From: Cordylochernes scorpioides
Lineage: Eukaryota; Arthropoda; Arachnida; Pseudoscorpiones; Chernetidae
Direction of reading: 5' to 3'
Assembly (NCBI GenBank): GCA_030710605.1
Contig: CP092874.1
Span: 18,675,978 to 18,739,977, forward strand
Length of the DNA stretch: 64,000 bases
The notes under the pieces are model-generated. The model ran no database searches, had not been told where the DNA came from, and was given only the letters and a program-made list of their open reading frames with translations. Below are positions 31,724 to 43,478 of the stretch, in pieces. Made by a program: the position numbers and the translations under genes. Positions within the stretch are counted from its first letter, which is position 1, and each line of letters begins with the position of its first letter.

Positions 31724-32109
31724 TAACATTTTCGTTCGACAAAATTTCAATCCGTAAAATAAATTTTGTTACTTTCACTAATTCCCGTCTTCTAAAACCA
31801 TTGCTCTATCGTTAGTAAGTTTTATCTTCTATTGTGAGTTCCTCGGCTGTTTATGACGCTGTTTTTCCATAAATTTGCCGCCAACAAAGAGACTTTATGC
31901 TTGAAGAGGTCTTGAGGAAGTCCTCAGAAGGATTAGAAGAGTGGGAAGACCTGTGTTGTGATGATCATCGTTAGAAAAAAAAATCAAAATAATTACATGT
32001 GACATATATTAATAGTTTCCTATTGGATTGATGACAAACGTTTATATGGGTGAAATAAATGGAAATTTATTGGTAAGAAGAAGAAAAGTTATATTATATA
32101 TTTCTACCA
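31724..32109. other. Non-coding stretch
   Basis: Inverse of 10,936-11,235 plus flank. The empty site of the copy 1 LINE at 11,247 lies near 31,800-31,810. Confidence 0.5.
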
Positions 32110-32495
32110 TGATTATCATGGCCTGGTACTACATGTGTAGACATGTAGTGTACTTACAGTACAAGCTCCACAGCCTTCTACCCACCATGGTTATCATGGC
32201 CTGGTACTACATGTGTGGACATGTGATGTACTACTTACAGTACAAGCTATCACAATCCTCTACCCACCATGTTATCATGGCCTGGTACTACATGTGTAGA
32301 CATGTGGTGTACTTACAGTACAAGATTCACAGCCTTCTACCCACCATGGTTATCATGGCCCGGTACTACGTATGTAGACATGTAGCGTACTTACAGTACA
32401 AGCTGTCACAATCCTCTACCCACCATGATGGCCTGGTACTACATGTGTAGATATGTGGTGTACTTACAGTACAAGCTGTCACTACCCAACCTGAT
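32110..32495. repeat. 78-bp minisatellite array, about 5 units (copy 2)
   Basis: Same units as 10,142-10,935 in inverse, with about half the number. Several units have small deletions, for example around 32,425. Confidence 0.9.
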
Positions 32496-32497
32496 AT

Positions 32498-32760
32498 ACA
32501 AGTACAATGCCCAAAATCGCTTCTACTGCCCCAATAGGTATGAAAGGACACGTGTGTCCCCAAAAATTTTAATTTTGACCAGAAGTGGAGGAAGGAGATT
32601 AACGGCTGCCGCGGAAAGCAATTTTGGGCAGGGCAGAGGAGAGCTATGCAAATTTGTCCGGAAGTCACGTGTCAATATTGGTGTCCACCAATGTGAGAAC
32701 CTTATTTTGATTGACATTTCCGGATTGGAAAACTACACTTCGCTTACTCTGGAATCGTAG
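32498..32760 (+). CDS. Small unrecognised reading frame (copy 2 partner of 9,882)
   Basis: Same frame and nearly the same residues as the copy 1 version, differing for instance at TSST/TSLT near the end. See that entry for the doubts. Confidence 0.2.
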
Positions 32761-32764
32761 AGCC

Positions 32765-33744
32765 GTAACTAGCGATCCTTACGAATCAAAACCTAGCTGC
32801 ATATTTCCATATATACTTTATTGGATGGTAGGTAAACACACAACATTTACATATTATTTTCAATGCAAATATCCTCCGGACTTTTAGAAATGCACTTGGT
32901 ACAACGTGTCGACAGCTTATGTATTCAGTCTTTGAAGGTTGTCGGTTGATTGGGAGGCCACCTTTACACCTCATTTCCTTATGATCGGTATTTAAGGGAA
33001 AATATCAAAGTGTTTTTGAAAGGTCTGCGAACTAGTGAATATATGGAGCTAGGTCAGGGTTATAGGGAGAGTGAATCACTACTTGGTATGTCGACGGCCG
33101 GGTGTGGCCATCCACCTGGGCGTGATTGGCTGATATCGACTCGATAGTTCACATGCCGCTGTACGACTTCCTAACACGATACCTGTACGCCTGTAAACGA
33201 GGCTCCACCCTGAAACCCCACTGTGAGAACTGGTACAACAAGCTAGCTATGGTAGGTCCCTCGCCTTTAAAGTCAGACTCCTGTGACCAAACAAACTTAC
33301 TTAATCTTAGCCTGGTTGTGCTGTCTTGACCTCCTATAGATGTTTATAGATGTTTTATAACAATTATCTTTTCTATAGAAATCGCTAATGCTATTTCTGT
33401 GCCATTTCCTATTCATTATTTTAAATATCACCAAATAATCCACAAAAATAGCGGCTCAAAAATGTCATTTCGGAAAAAAGAAATTAAAAGGTTAAAATAT
33501 TATATACATCGAATTTACTGAATCGAGAACTACAGTCACACCATCCCTAAAGTTAAATTATAAAGTATAATGTGTAAATAAGGAGTATCTCATAATTTTA
33601 TATCTAATTGACATAAATAAACGTTCAGAAACTGATCAAGTTTTTATTAATAGAATTATTTTACCTTATCACTCGATATATATTGGTTGCCGCCTGGGGC
33701 TTCCCTCACTCTCTCTCCTCTTTTTTATTTACATATAAATACAC
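32765..33744. other. Non-coding stretch with the empty site of the P-family insertion
   Basis: TTTTAAATATC at 33,419-33,429 is the single-copy form of the 11-bp duplication flanking 8,758-9,202. The frames at 32,950-33,329 are not kept in copy 1. Confidence 0.6.
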
Positions 33745-33975
33745 GAGAAAAATGGGCATTTCCTGATCGTGCAACTGAAAGTTGCTGATGACTTGCGTCA
33801 TCTATCGGAATAAATATCAACTATTCTCGTTGATTTTTAATTATTCCAGAATTGGCCAAATACCGTTTCTTGATTAATAAAGAATTAAACATTAAGCAAC
33901 TTTCAATTGCACAATCAGGAAATGCCCTTTTTTCTCAATTTATCCACCTAACCCAAATACAAATTCACTTTTGTA
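33745..33975. repeat. M-family fold-back element (copy 2)
   Basis: TCCTGATCGTGCAACTGAAA, GTTGCTGATGACTTGCG and CGGAATAAATATCAAC on one arm, with the inverse on the other. Syntenic with 8,195-8,425. Confidence 0.65.
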
Positions 33976-34284
33976 CTATTTTTCAAGCATAAATACATTT
34001 TCCATTAAAAACATTTCATTATATACATTTTATGACTTCAAGCCTTTGTGTTTTCTCTCATGATTAAATTGAATTTATTAGGAATAATTTTGGGTCATTT
34101 TAAAGAATGCTTCATTTATTCAAAAAGGCATATAGTTTTATATGAATCAGAGATTATTATAAAAATTTAAAAATTGAAGAAGATTTAATATCTCTCTCTC
34201 TCTCTGGAGGAATACAGTTATATGTAAATATGGTATATGTGATATAGAAAACAATAATGTTAATTTATTTCTATGTTTAATCAA
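33976..34284. other. Non-coding stretch
   Basis: Inverse of 7,886-8,194. (TC)n at 34,190-34,206. No gene is seen. Confidence 0.5.
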
Positions 34285-34288
34285 TATA

Positions 34289-35005
34289 TGTAAATGTGAT
34301 GAGGTATCCAGTCGACTCTTAAGCTATGGTGTGAGATCCTGTCAACTCTCGCTATAGTGTGTTGACCGAGAGGAACAGTCAGGATGGGGAGTTTTCCAGC
34401 ACCTCTCTGCACCTTGGAAGACCTTTAAAAGTTCTCACAGAGTACAGGCAGTCGTGGTCGAGACAGAGTGTAAAGCTTGGGAATTTCCATACACAAAAAA
34501 CGAAGAGACACAATTGTACTAAGAAAGTTCCGTGAACAGATAAAAGTCGAGCTAGGAACAAGATGGAGATAGAAGAGTTCTTACTGTTCTACATGGTCGA
34601 TGAGGTGGACCTTGGTGACAACCGACGAGGGCTCCCGCTGATGGTAAAGTGACTGTTTATTTCTGGCCCTGTTGGAGGCTTATATATCTTTGCCGAGAGG
34701 AAGTATTGGATATCAGGGAATGCAACAAGGGCGTGGATCGGAAGAGATCATTGTACACTGGCAACGCCCTGATATCTTCTAGGCCTCGTTGGACTTCTAT
34801 CTCAATCTCTTTCTTTAGCTTAACACTTAATCTATTACAGAGTTTTATTCATTTATCCTCAGTTTGTACAAAGTACATTACATATGATGATGTAATGACA
34901 CATGTCAATAATGCGTATAATTATTTACAGATGTGTTTCTATTATACCACATGAAAATCTTGTTATAAGTATTATACAATATGGGGTTGTTGGTTTAAAT
35001 TACCA
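34289..35005 (-). mobile_element. Solo LTR, family 1 (copy 2, syntenic with 7,164)
   Basis: On the plus strand it runs TGTAAATGTGATGAGG ... GGTTTAAATTACCA. The left flank is TATA. The right flank is CATA, probably TATA with one change. The LTR promoter direction is minus here, as the contig is inverted relative to copy 1. Confidence 0.6.
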
Positions 35006-35639
35006 CATATAAATATGTCTTACTTGAAATAGTGTATTTGATTATGAATAGTGTGTGTGAGCCAGTTAATATTATCTTTGGTGTTAGCTCGAGCATCGGG
35101 TTTCAGATAGCCTCACATTCAGGAGTAGAAGTTCATTTTATGTGTAAAAGAAACATTGGTGCTTTAATGTTCTTATTTAATGTATTTAAATGGAGCGTTA
35201 TAGCTTATACAAGTATTGTTGTTAAGGTTCCTTTGTCCTTAACGAATTAGAAGCCGTACTTTAGAGGACTGTATAGGTTTTCAACTACCCAGGCGACACC
35301 CCAATGGTGCCGATAATGACTCAGCCAAAGAGAGAATAAAACACGACCAAATTACTATTCACACTTTATTTATACTCAATTATATGCAAAGATGGTCAGC
35401 GGTCAATATATACATAATCACAGAACAATTAAATATTGATAAAAAAAATAATATATTAGAAAACTCAACAATAGTACTTGCATTAATTTATGCCTAACTG
35501 ACTTTTTCCTTATTTTTTTACGGAAGAACATTACTTGATGCAAATATTTATATGTAATTCTACTGTCCTAAAACCTAATGTCCATAGTTTACTTGAATAC
35601 CATTTTTGTGATTCCATCCTTCAGTGCTGCGTATATAAA
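35006..35639. other. Non-coding stretch
   Basis: Inverse of 6,560-7,160. The short frame at 35,032-35,250 changes between copies and is not recognised. Confidence 0.45.
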
Positions 35640-35814
35640 AAGAATCGTCCAATACAGTATTAGATCAATGAGAAGCGGTCTGGTAGATTAAATTGGCGAA
35701 ACCGCTGGAAGGGTTCACCACTGATGAGCTAAGCCATCTCCCAATATTTTTCCATCGCAATAAGGACAGTAGAAGTTTGTTTCTATGTATAAAAGAAATA
35801 TTCATGTTTTAATG
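35640..35814. repeat. P-family element, one arm (copy 2)
   Basis: TTGGCGAAACCGC, then CACCACTGATGAGCTAAGCC and GGACAGTAGAAG. Syntenic with 6,361-6,560. Confidence 0.6.
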
Positions 35815-36434
35815 TTTTCATTTACTACAACAACAACAACAAAACAACTTTATTAGGGCATCTTGCCCTGTACCGATTCGCCGTGGCATTACAGACAATA
35901 TTAAACACAAGAGAAAAGGGGACGATGGAGTATTTACAGTTAAGGTATGGTAAACAGGGTGACTTTTTATTGTGCCCCTGTTCTTCTCTCTTCCATGAGT
36001 GCAATTTTATTTCCAACCTCTTTTTGATAGTTGAACAGTTCAATTGCCCAACTTTTCTTATCTGAAACGGTTTTTATTATCTTTATTGAGTTCAAATGCG
36101 GTCTAGGAAGACTTTTCAGGATCTTTTTTCTCTCTCCTTCCAGATCCCCACACTCAGCAATAAAATGGTATATTTCATCAGTTATCTGACTTCCACATAA
36201 CCCACAATACAAATCTTCTTTCTTAATTGCGTAAATATGATTTTCTTTGGTCAATGTTGACATTAATCTGATCTGTGCAATAAAACTCACTAAAGCTGAG
36301 GACAAATTGCATGAAAAATAATGTTCTGGAATGAATGAATCATAAAGTAACCTATAGTTTGAGTATGTTTTCGTAAGAGATAATTTTGCCAGATCTTGCT
36401 GCAATAGCTGTTCAATTTTTATTTTCATTTACTA
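35815..36434 (-). mobile_element. 5'-truncated LINE, copy 2 only
   Basis: TTTTCATTTACTA flanks it at 35,815-35,827 and 36,422-36,434. The insert is 35,828-36,421. On the minus strand it encodes the C-terminus of a LINE ORF2 (HYFSCNLSSALVSFIAQIR, then a zinc-like YCGLCGSQITDEIYHFIAEC, then EGERKKILKSLP) down to 35,967. A 3' UTR with a GGGCATCTTGCCC hairpin follows, and a (GTT)n tail. Copy 1 has the empty site at 6,348-6,360. Confidence 0.9.
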
Positions 36435-36451
36435 TATTCTATGTACATATA

Positions 36452-36570
36452 GGGGAAAACGCATCTCCTGATCGTGCAACTAAAAGTTACTGATGGCTTG
36501 TGCCATCTATCGGAATAAATATCAACTTATCCACCTGATCCCAGTGCAATTTCAGTTTTATACTATTTTT
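36452..36570. repeat. M-family fold-back element, partial (copy 2)
   Basis: TCCTGATCGTGCAACTAAA, GGCTTGTGCCATCTATCGG. Syntenic with 6,225-6,345. Confidence 0.6.
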
Positions 36571-38629
36571 CCACAAATTCTTTCTCTATATGTAAAACTT
36601 TCTATTTGTCTTTCTAATATGTGTCACAGTGAATCTTCATTGAATTCTAATCGAAATGTTTTGTCTTAAATCTATATGCAAATATTGCCTTACTGAAACG
36701 AACAGGCTGGCATGACATGCGATCATGATCAAAACCACATAAGTGGTCAATCGTCAAATTAATTAATTAATTAATTTTTTACTGTATTTTTCTGACAGAT
36801 ATTCACTACTGATAAGTCAAACTCTCATAACATTAACAGTTTTTGTTCTAAATGCAATAAAATTTTGTTGTTAAAATCGTTTATATTTCCATAGTGTTTA
36901 AAATTTCAAAATCTATTTTTATTTATATTTCCGACTCTATTTTCTAACCAGAAAATAATAGAAAAAAAAGATATATTTAAACGAGGGATTTGAATTCCTA
37001 TGGCGTAATATGATTTGAAAATTAAATGGGCAGAGAGAAAACTATCTCTCTGAAACCGTGGAGAAATATTGCCTAATTTGCATATACTTTAAACTTCTAA
37101 GAATTTCTCTTTTACACTGACGCCATCTATATCAAAGGAAATTTACGCCAATTTCTGGTCTCTGGAAGGGAAATTTGAAATTCTAACGAGGAACAGATGT
37201 CGTTTGCTACCAACACTCAAGACGCCATTTTGTCCGTCCGCAGACGATATTTTGAAAGTGGCGTCTGCTCGCTCTAACACTGTTGTCAATCGAATTATTT
37301 GTTTTTTCATTATATATTTATATCCATCTCAGATCTTTCTTTAAGCTTTTTTTTTTCTTTTATTTTTGTGTGCGTGTATAAATTAAGAATCTTTGATAGT
37401 TAAAAAACGGCCTTTTTTTAAATATAACATTTAATCAGAGTAGTCGAAAACACGATGGCCTCTTAAACGATATAATTTATTTACATATTACAAAGCGCAC
37501 TCTGAGACAATATTTTGAATAATAACAAAATAAAATACAGAAATAAGAGTGAACATTTAGATTTAATTGATGAATTAGTAATACAAATGGGCCTGTATAT
37601 AAACCATAAATTAGCCTAAATTATTAGACCTAACTAATCCTCTTTTAAGATCTATAAAGGTGGATTTATAGGAGATTACTAAACCCCGGTATTCTTAATT
37701 AATAAAAAATAATTACCAAATTCAAACCCGTTCATCTTTTAAAAAAAAAGGTTTATATCCTAGCTAATTAACGACGAATATAAATTATCTGTTAGTAATT
37801 AAATTCCGTCGGCCAATTAGTAGTTAATTGGATGTAGAAGGATGCTGATTGGTGGAGAATAAAGGATTTCTTCTGCTTTCTTCAATTCTGATTGGACGGT
37901 ATTCGAAAGCAGACGATGCTTTTCTTTATAACGCTATTTAGATAAATACTTTGTCGAGATGTTGTTTTTTTATCGAAGGTTGAAAAAAAACGGAATATGT
38001 AAATCAACTTACCAGATTAATTTGCATATTCTGGAGTGTTGGAACTATGAAACGGACTCCTGTCTACTCTATACCTTGTCATGTTTGGTCCAAATGGATC
38101 AAATACTGCGGAATTGTAAACCCGAACAAAAGGAATATTTCCCTGTTATGGTATAATTTGCATATAACAGTGACTTATTTATGGAAATAGATAATCTATT
38201 ATAAAGTATTTCATCCAGAGATAGGTGAAGTATTGTGGAAACCTATGTGGAACACAAATATTTTATTTCTATAGATTCAGAGACAAGAGTTGGGTCCAAT
38301 TTGTTAAGTGAATTCCGCAAGTTAATTTTTGGCAGTTTTCTTAGGGCTGCCGTTGTTTACAAGTTAAAGAATAATTTATTTTAGAAGAGAAAGGATCCAT
38401 CAAAGGACACTACTGTAAACCTGACATACGATGTCTCCATAATGTCTATTGTGAGAACTATTCTATTTCTATTCTATGAACCAAGCTCTGTATGTAAATA
38501 TGGTTTATTTTAAATATTCTTCTAAAGATATCAGTCACTGTACATACATGGACGTTCTCTCTCTTTTTATACTGATTTCTTGTGGCCTTGTGCGTGCGCG
38601 AAAAAAATATGGATATGGATGACAATACA
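36571..38629. other. Non-coding stretch, well conserved with copy 1
   Basis: Inverse of 4,161-6,224. It contains the partner of the paired CCAATCA block (37,755-37,935) and of the AAAATGGCG block (36,990-37,300). No protein is recognised. Confidence 0.5.
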
Positions 38630-39383
38630 TCCAGATGAACAGGACAATTGTCCTGGTGTGGAACTAACACCTACTCACATATTCCGCAGCCTTGCATAAA
38701 ATTGACAAGGACCCAGAACAGCAGCTTTACACACCCAAGATAGAAGACATTGCTGTGATAGAGATGTATGGAGACATCTGAAGCCCTTCATTGGACACAA
38801 CAACAGAGAATTGGCATGGACCCAGAACAACAGCTTTACACACCCAAGATAGAGGACATTGCTGTGATAGGGATGTACGGAGACATCTGAGGCTCTTCAT
38901 TGGACACGACAACAACAACAGAAAATTGACAAGGACCCAGAACAGCAGTTTTACACACCCAAGATAGAGAACAACTGCTGTGATAGAGATGTATGGAGAC
39001 ATCTGAGGCTCTTCATTGGACACGACAACAACAACAGAAAATTGACAAGGACCCAGAACAGCAGTTTTACACACCCAAGATAGAGAACAACTGCTGTGAT
39101 AGAGATGTATGGAGACATCTGAGGCTCTTCATTGGACACGACAACAACAACAGAAAATTGACAAGGACCCAGAACAGCAGCTTTACACACCCAAGATAGA
39201 GAACAACTGCTGTGATAGAGATGTATGGATACATCTGAGGCTCTTCATTGGACACGACAACAACAACAGAAATTTGACAAGGACCCAGAACAGCAGTTTA
39301 CACACCCAAGATAGAGAACATTGCTGTGATAGAGATGTATGGAGACATCCGAGGTTCTTCATTGGACACAACAACATTATTAG
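38630..39383 (+). repeat. 116-bp tandem array derived from a LINE 3' end, about 6 units (copy 2)
   Basis: On the plus strand the units read as AAAATTGACAAGGACCCAGA, ACACCCAAGATAGA, GATGTATGGAGACATCTGAG and CATTGGACACGACAACAAC. The first, outer part (38,630-38,710) continues into the LINE region before the repeat (GTGTGGAACTAACACCTACT). The plus frame keeps the LINE sense. Syntenic with 3,686-4,160 but longer. Confidence 0.7.
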
Positions 39384-39655
39384 AAAACTGTATCTCTGAG
39401 AGACGTGTTGATTTTTTCACAATTATATGTGTTGTGTTCAAGATTTCTTTGGTTTATGAACATCCTAAGCTGTTTTTCTGTTCCTATTTGATCAAGTACC
39501 TGAATGATTGTCATCTTATCTGTCATGGAATATCTTGAGTCTCTTCTATAAAGGAACATCTTTAAGGTCATCTATACGTTTGATTGAAGATGTTAGCAAT
39601 GTCTCACGTCCATATGTCAGTGTGCTAGATATTAATGCCTTATATGGCGCCTAGG
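39384..39655 (-). pseudogene. LINE reverse transcriptase C-terminal remnant, RTE-like (copy 2)
   Basis: The minus strand carries FLYRRDSRYSMTDKMTIIQ, then GTEKQLRMFINQRNLEHN, as in 3,416-3,685, and it is frameshifted upstream. Same gene relic in the other copy. Confidence 0.5.
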
Positions 39656-39661
39656 TATATA

Positions 39662-40816
39662 CATTCATAGAGACAAAACTTAAGGAAGTGGAAAGTCTTT
39701 GAGATCGCCTTTCGCTTTTTCTTTTTTTTTTTTTTTTTGAGGAAGACAGAGGCAATTTTGTTCACACTTGGTTATCTCTGTGTTTTTAATAAAGGTCACT
39801 GTAATATATTTCAGAGTTATTGTCTGAATCCCGATATACATGGTAAAATATAGAACTTCCTTAAGTTTTATCCATGAGTGTATATACACTTGGTTATCTC
39901 GTGTGTCTTCAATAAAGGTCACTGTAATATATTTCAGAGTTATTGTCCCGATATACATGCTAAAAGGTACAACTTCCTTAAGTTTCGTCCATGAGTGTAT
40001 ATACACTTGGTTATCTCGTGTGTCTTCAATAAAGGTCACTGTAATATATTTCAGAGTTATTGTCCCGATATACATGCTAAAAGGTACAACTTCCTTAAGT
40101 TTTATCCATGAGTGTATATACACTTGGTTATCTCGTGTGTCTTCAATAAAGGTCACTGTAATATATTTCAGAGTTATTGTCCCGCTATACATGCTAAAAG
40201 GGACAACTTCCTTAAGTTTCGTCCATGAGTGTATATACACTTGGTTATCTCGTATGTTTTCAATAAAGGTCACTGTAATATATTTCAGAGTTATTGTCCC
40301 GATATACATGCTAAAAGGTACAACTTCCTTAAGTTTCGTCCATGAGTGTATATACACTTGGTTATCTCGTGTGTCTTCAATAAAGGTCACTGTAATATAT
40401 TTCAGAGTTATTGTCCCGATATACATGCTAAAAGGTACAACTTCCTTAAGTTTTATCCATGAGTGTATATACACTTGGTTATCTCGTGTGTCTTCAATAA
40501 AGGTCACTGTAATATATTTCAGAGTTATTGTCCCGCTATACATGCTAAAAGGGACAACTTCCTTAAGTTTCGTCCATGAGTGTATATACACTTGGTTATC
40601 TCGTATGTTTTCAATAAAGGTCACTGTAATATATTTCAGAGTTATTGTCCCGATATACATGCTAAAAGGTACAACTTCCTTAAGTTTTATCCATGAGTGT
40701 ATATACACTTGGTTATCTCGTGTGTCTTCAATAAAGGTCACTGTAATATCTTTCAGAGTTTTTGTCCCGATATACATGCTAAAAGGTACAACTTCCTTAA
40801 GTTTCGTCCATGAGTG
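39662..40816 (-). repeat. 117-bp array in a Tc1-type miniature element, about 9 units (copy 2)
   Basis: Units are nearly identical (TATACACTTGGTTATCTCGT, TCTTCAATAAAGGTCACTGT, TTCAGAGTTATTGTCCCG). Pairs of units repeat as a larger block of about 351 bp (compare 39,962-40,310 with 40,312-40,660), showing recent higher-order duplication. Both strands have open frames across it (365 and 327 codons) because 117 is a multiple of three. Confidence 0.95.
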
Positions 40817-41605
40817 TATTTGATGAAAAAGAGCTATGATATAAGGACTTGAATCTTTTTATTGTTCCTAGCTTTGTCTTTTCTGATTGAAAAGAGCTTT
40901 CTGAAAGTAAACGTCCATGAAAATCCTGACGTAGAGATCTACATTCAGTGAAAAACTGCTTAGTTCGTCGATGATAAAACCTTTTGAAATATCAATGATC
41001 AATTTTGCATATCGATTTACATAATTCTGAAAAAGATAATAGAAACAATAAAAATGGTTGAATCAAGATTGCTATAATTAGTCAATAGTCATCAAGCGAA
41101 ATCCATAAATGGAAAACGGAAATAAAAAGAGATAGAAAGAAATATCAAAAGAAACAAGTACACAACACCCCATAAAAAGACACCGCCAATCATGTAAAAG
41201 TAAATGGTTATTTAAAAAAGAAAGGGTAGCACGCAGCCCACGTTGTTATCTCACCAACGATCTATGACGTCAGTATGCTATTAATACCAAACGACGATAA
41301 GTCGACAGGATAACGTCGCAGACGATCTGATAATATTTTCCCGCGCTTTCTCTTGATTGGTTGGTTTGTCTGCGTTGTGACCGTGTAGCACGAAATGTTC
41401 CATTCTTGAAATTCTGCAAGCCCGGAAATTTTTTTTGGTGATAATTTCTCAACCCTAATCGGAATATTTAATTTCTGTCTCTTGGAAAATCGTATTACAG
41501 ATTCATATGGTTTGTGAATACACGCTTAAGAATATAAAAATCGTCTTTAAAATATAGATAAGACAATAGAGACTTATTACGAGATAAGCAAGAATACAGG
41601 TTCTC
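40817..41605. other. Unique non-coding stretch (inverse of 2,288-3,058)
   Basis: Carries the same CRE (41,265-41,272), E2F-like (41,337-41,346) and CCAAT (41,356-41,360) words as copy 1. Confidence 0.5.
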
Positions 41606-43312
41606 AGATTACCTCGGGATAAGTAAGAAAACACGGCCTGGTTACCTCGGGATAAGTAAGAAGAAACGTCCTGGTTACCTCGGGATAAGTAAGAAGACAA
41701 GGCCAGGTTACCTCGGGATAAGTAAGAAGACAAGGCCTGGTTACCTCGGGATAAGTAAGAAGACACAGTATAGTTACCTCGGGATAAGTAAGAAGACGCG
41801 GTCAGGTTACCTCGGGATAAGTAAGAAGACGCGGTCAGGTTACCTCGGGATAAGTAAGAAGACAAGGCCTGGTTACCTCGGGATAAGTAAGAAGACGCGG
41901 TCAGGTTACCTCAGGATAAGTAAGAAGACACGGTCAGGTTACCTCAGGATAAGTAAGAAGACAAGGCCTGGTTACCTCGGGATAAGTAAGAAGACACAGT
42001 ATGGTTACCTCGGGATAAGTAAGAAGACGCGGTCAGGTTACCTCAGGATAAGTAAGAAGACAAGGCCAGGTTACCTCGGGATAAGTAAGAAGACAAGGCC
42101 TGGTTACCTCGGGATAAGTAAGAAGACACAGTATGGTAACCTCGGGATAAGTAAGAAGACGCGGTCAGGTTACCTCAGGATAAGTAAGAAGACAAGGCCA
42201 GGTTACCTCGGGATAAGTAAGAAGACAAGGCCTGGTATCTCGGGATAAGTAAGAAGACACAGTATGGTAACCTCAGGATAAGTAAGAAGACAAGGCCAGG
42301 TTACCTCAGGATAAGTAAGAAGACACAGTATGGTTACCTCGGGATAAGTAAGAAGACGCGGTCAGGTTACCTCAGGATAAGTAAGAAGACAAGGCCAGGT
42401 TACCTCGGGATAAGTAAGAAGACAAGGCCTGGTATCTCGGGATAAGTAAGAAGACACAGTATGGTAACCTCAGGATAAGTAAGAAGACAAGGCCAGGTTA
42501 CCTCAGGATAAGTAAGAAGACAAGGCCTGGTATCTCGGGATAAGTAAGAAGACACAGTATGGTAACCTCGGGATAAGTAAGAAGACGCGGTCAGGTTACC
42601 TCAGGATAAGTAAGAAGACAAGGCCAGGTTACCTCGGGATAAGAAAGAAGACACAGCCTGGTTACCTCGGGATAAGTAAGAAGACACGGCCTGGTTACCT
42701 CGGGATAAGAAAGAAGACACGGCCTGGTTACCTCGGGATAAGAAAGAAGACACAGCCTGGTTACCTCGGGATAAGTAAGAAGACACGGTCTGGTTACCTC
42801 GGGCTAAGTAAGAAGACACAGTATGGTTACCTCGGGATAAGTAAGAAGACACGGTCTGGTTACCTCGGGATAAGTAAGAAGACACGGTCTGGTTACCTCG
42901 GGATAAGTAAGAAGACACGGCCACCTCGGGATAAGTAAGAAGACACGGCCACCTCGGGATAAGTAAGAAGACACGGTCTGGTTACCTCGGGATAAGTAAG
43001 AAGACACGGCCTGGTTACCTCAGGATAAGTAAGAAGACACGGCCTGGTTACCTCGGGATAAGTAAGAGGACACGGCCAGGTTACCTCGGGATAAGTAAGA
43101 AGACACGGCCACCTCGGGATAAGTAAGAAGACAAGGCCTGGTTACCTCGGGATAAGTAAGAAGACACAGTATGGTTACCTCGGGATAAGTAAGAAGACAC
43201 CTGGTCAGGTTACCTCGGGATAAGTAAGAAGACACGGCCACCTCGGGATAAGTAAGAAGACACGGCCACCTCGGGATAAGTAAGAAGACACGGCCTGGTT
43301 ACCTCGGGATAA
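41606..43312. repeat. 33-bp minisatellite array, about 51 units (copy 2)
   Basis: Inverse of the 348-2,287 array. It has several unit types not in copy 1, such as shortened 26-bp units (GGCCACCTCGGGATAAG near 42,920, 43,110 and 43,240), CTGGTATCTCGG units and units with GATAAGAAAGAAG. The variant order does not line up with copy 1. Confidence 0.95.
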
Positions 43313-43378
43313 CCTGAACCCCTGATAAGACCCAACAGCCCGAAACGCGTACATGGTTAGATTTTATTGATTAATCAA

Positions 43379-43478
43379 NNNNNNNNNNNNNNNNNNNNNN
43401 NNNNNNNNNNNNNNNNNNNNNNNNNNNNNNNNNNNNNNNNNNNNNNNNNNNNNNNNNNNNNNNNNNNNNNNNNNNNNN
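43379..43478. other. Assembly gap (100 N)
   Basis: Exactly 100 N, marking the contig 2/contig 3 join. Confidence 0.99.

Noticed and set aside
35640..35814. Active permuted hammerhead ribozyme in P elements
   Set aside because: The helix and core words are present, but I could not find a proper stem I and cleavage triplet. Reported only as possible RNA structure.
39680..40823. Long proteins of 365 and 327 codons on opposite strands
   Set aside because: Both come from the same 117-bp array. Related arrays at other loci carry stops and shifts in these frames.
347..43312. A genuine 13-kb-arm palindrome (as on some sex chromosomes)
   Set aside because: Both edges of the inverted arm are 100-N gaps, and flipping the contig restores an uninterrupted join seen in copy 1. 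Kept only as an alternative.
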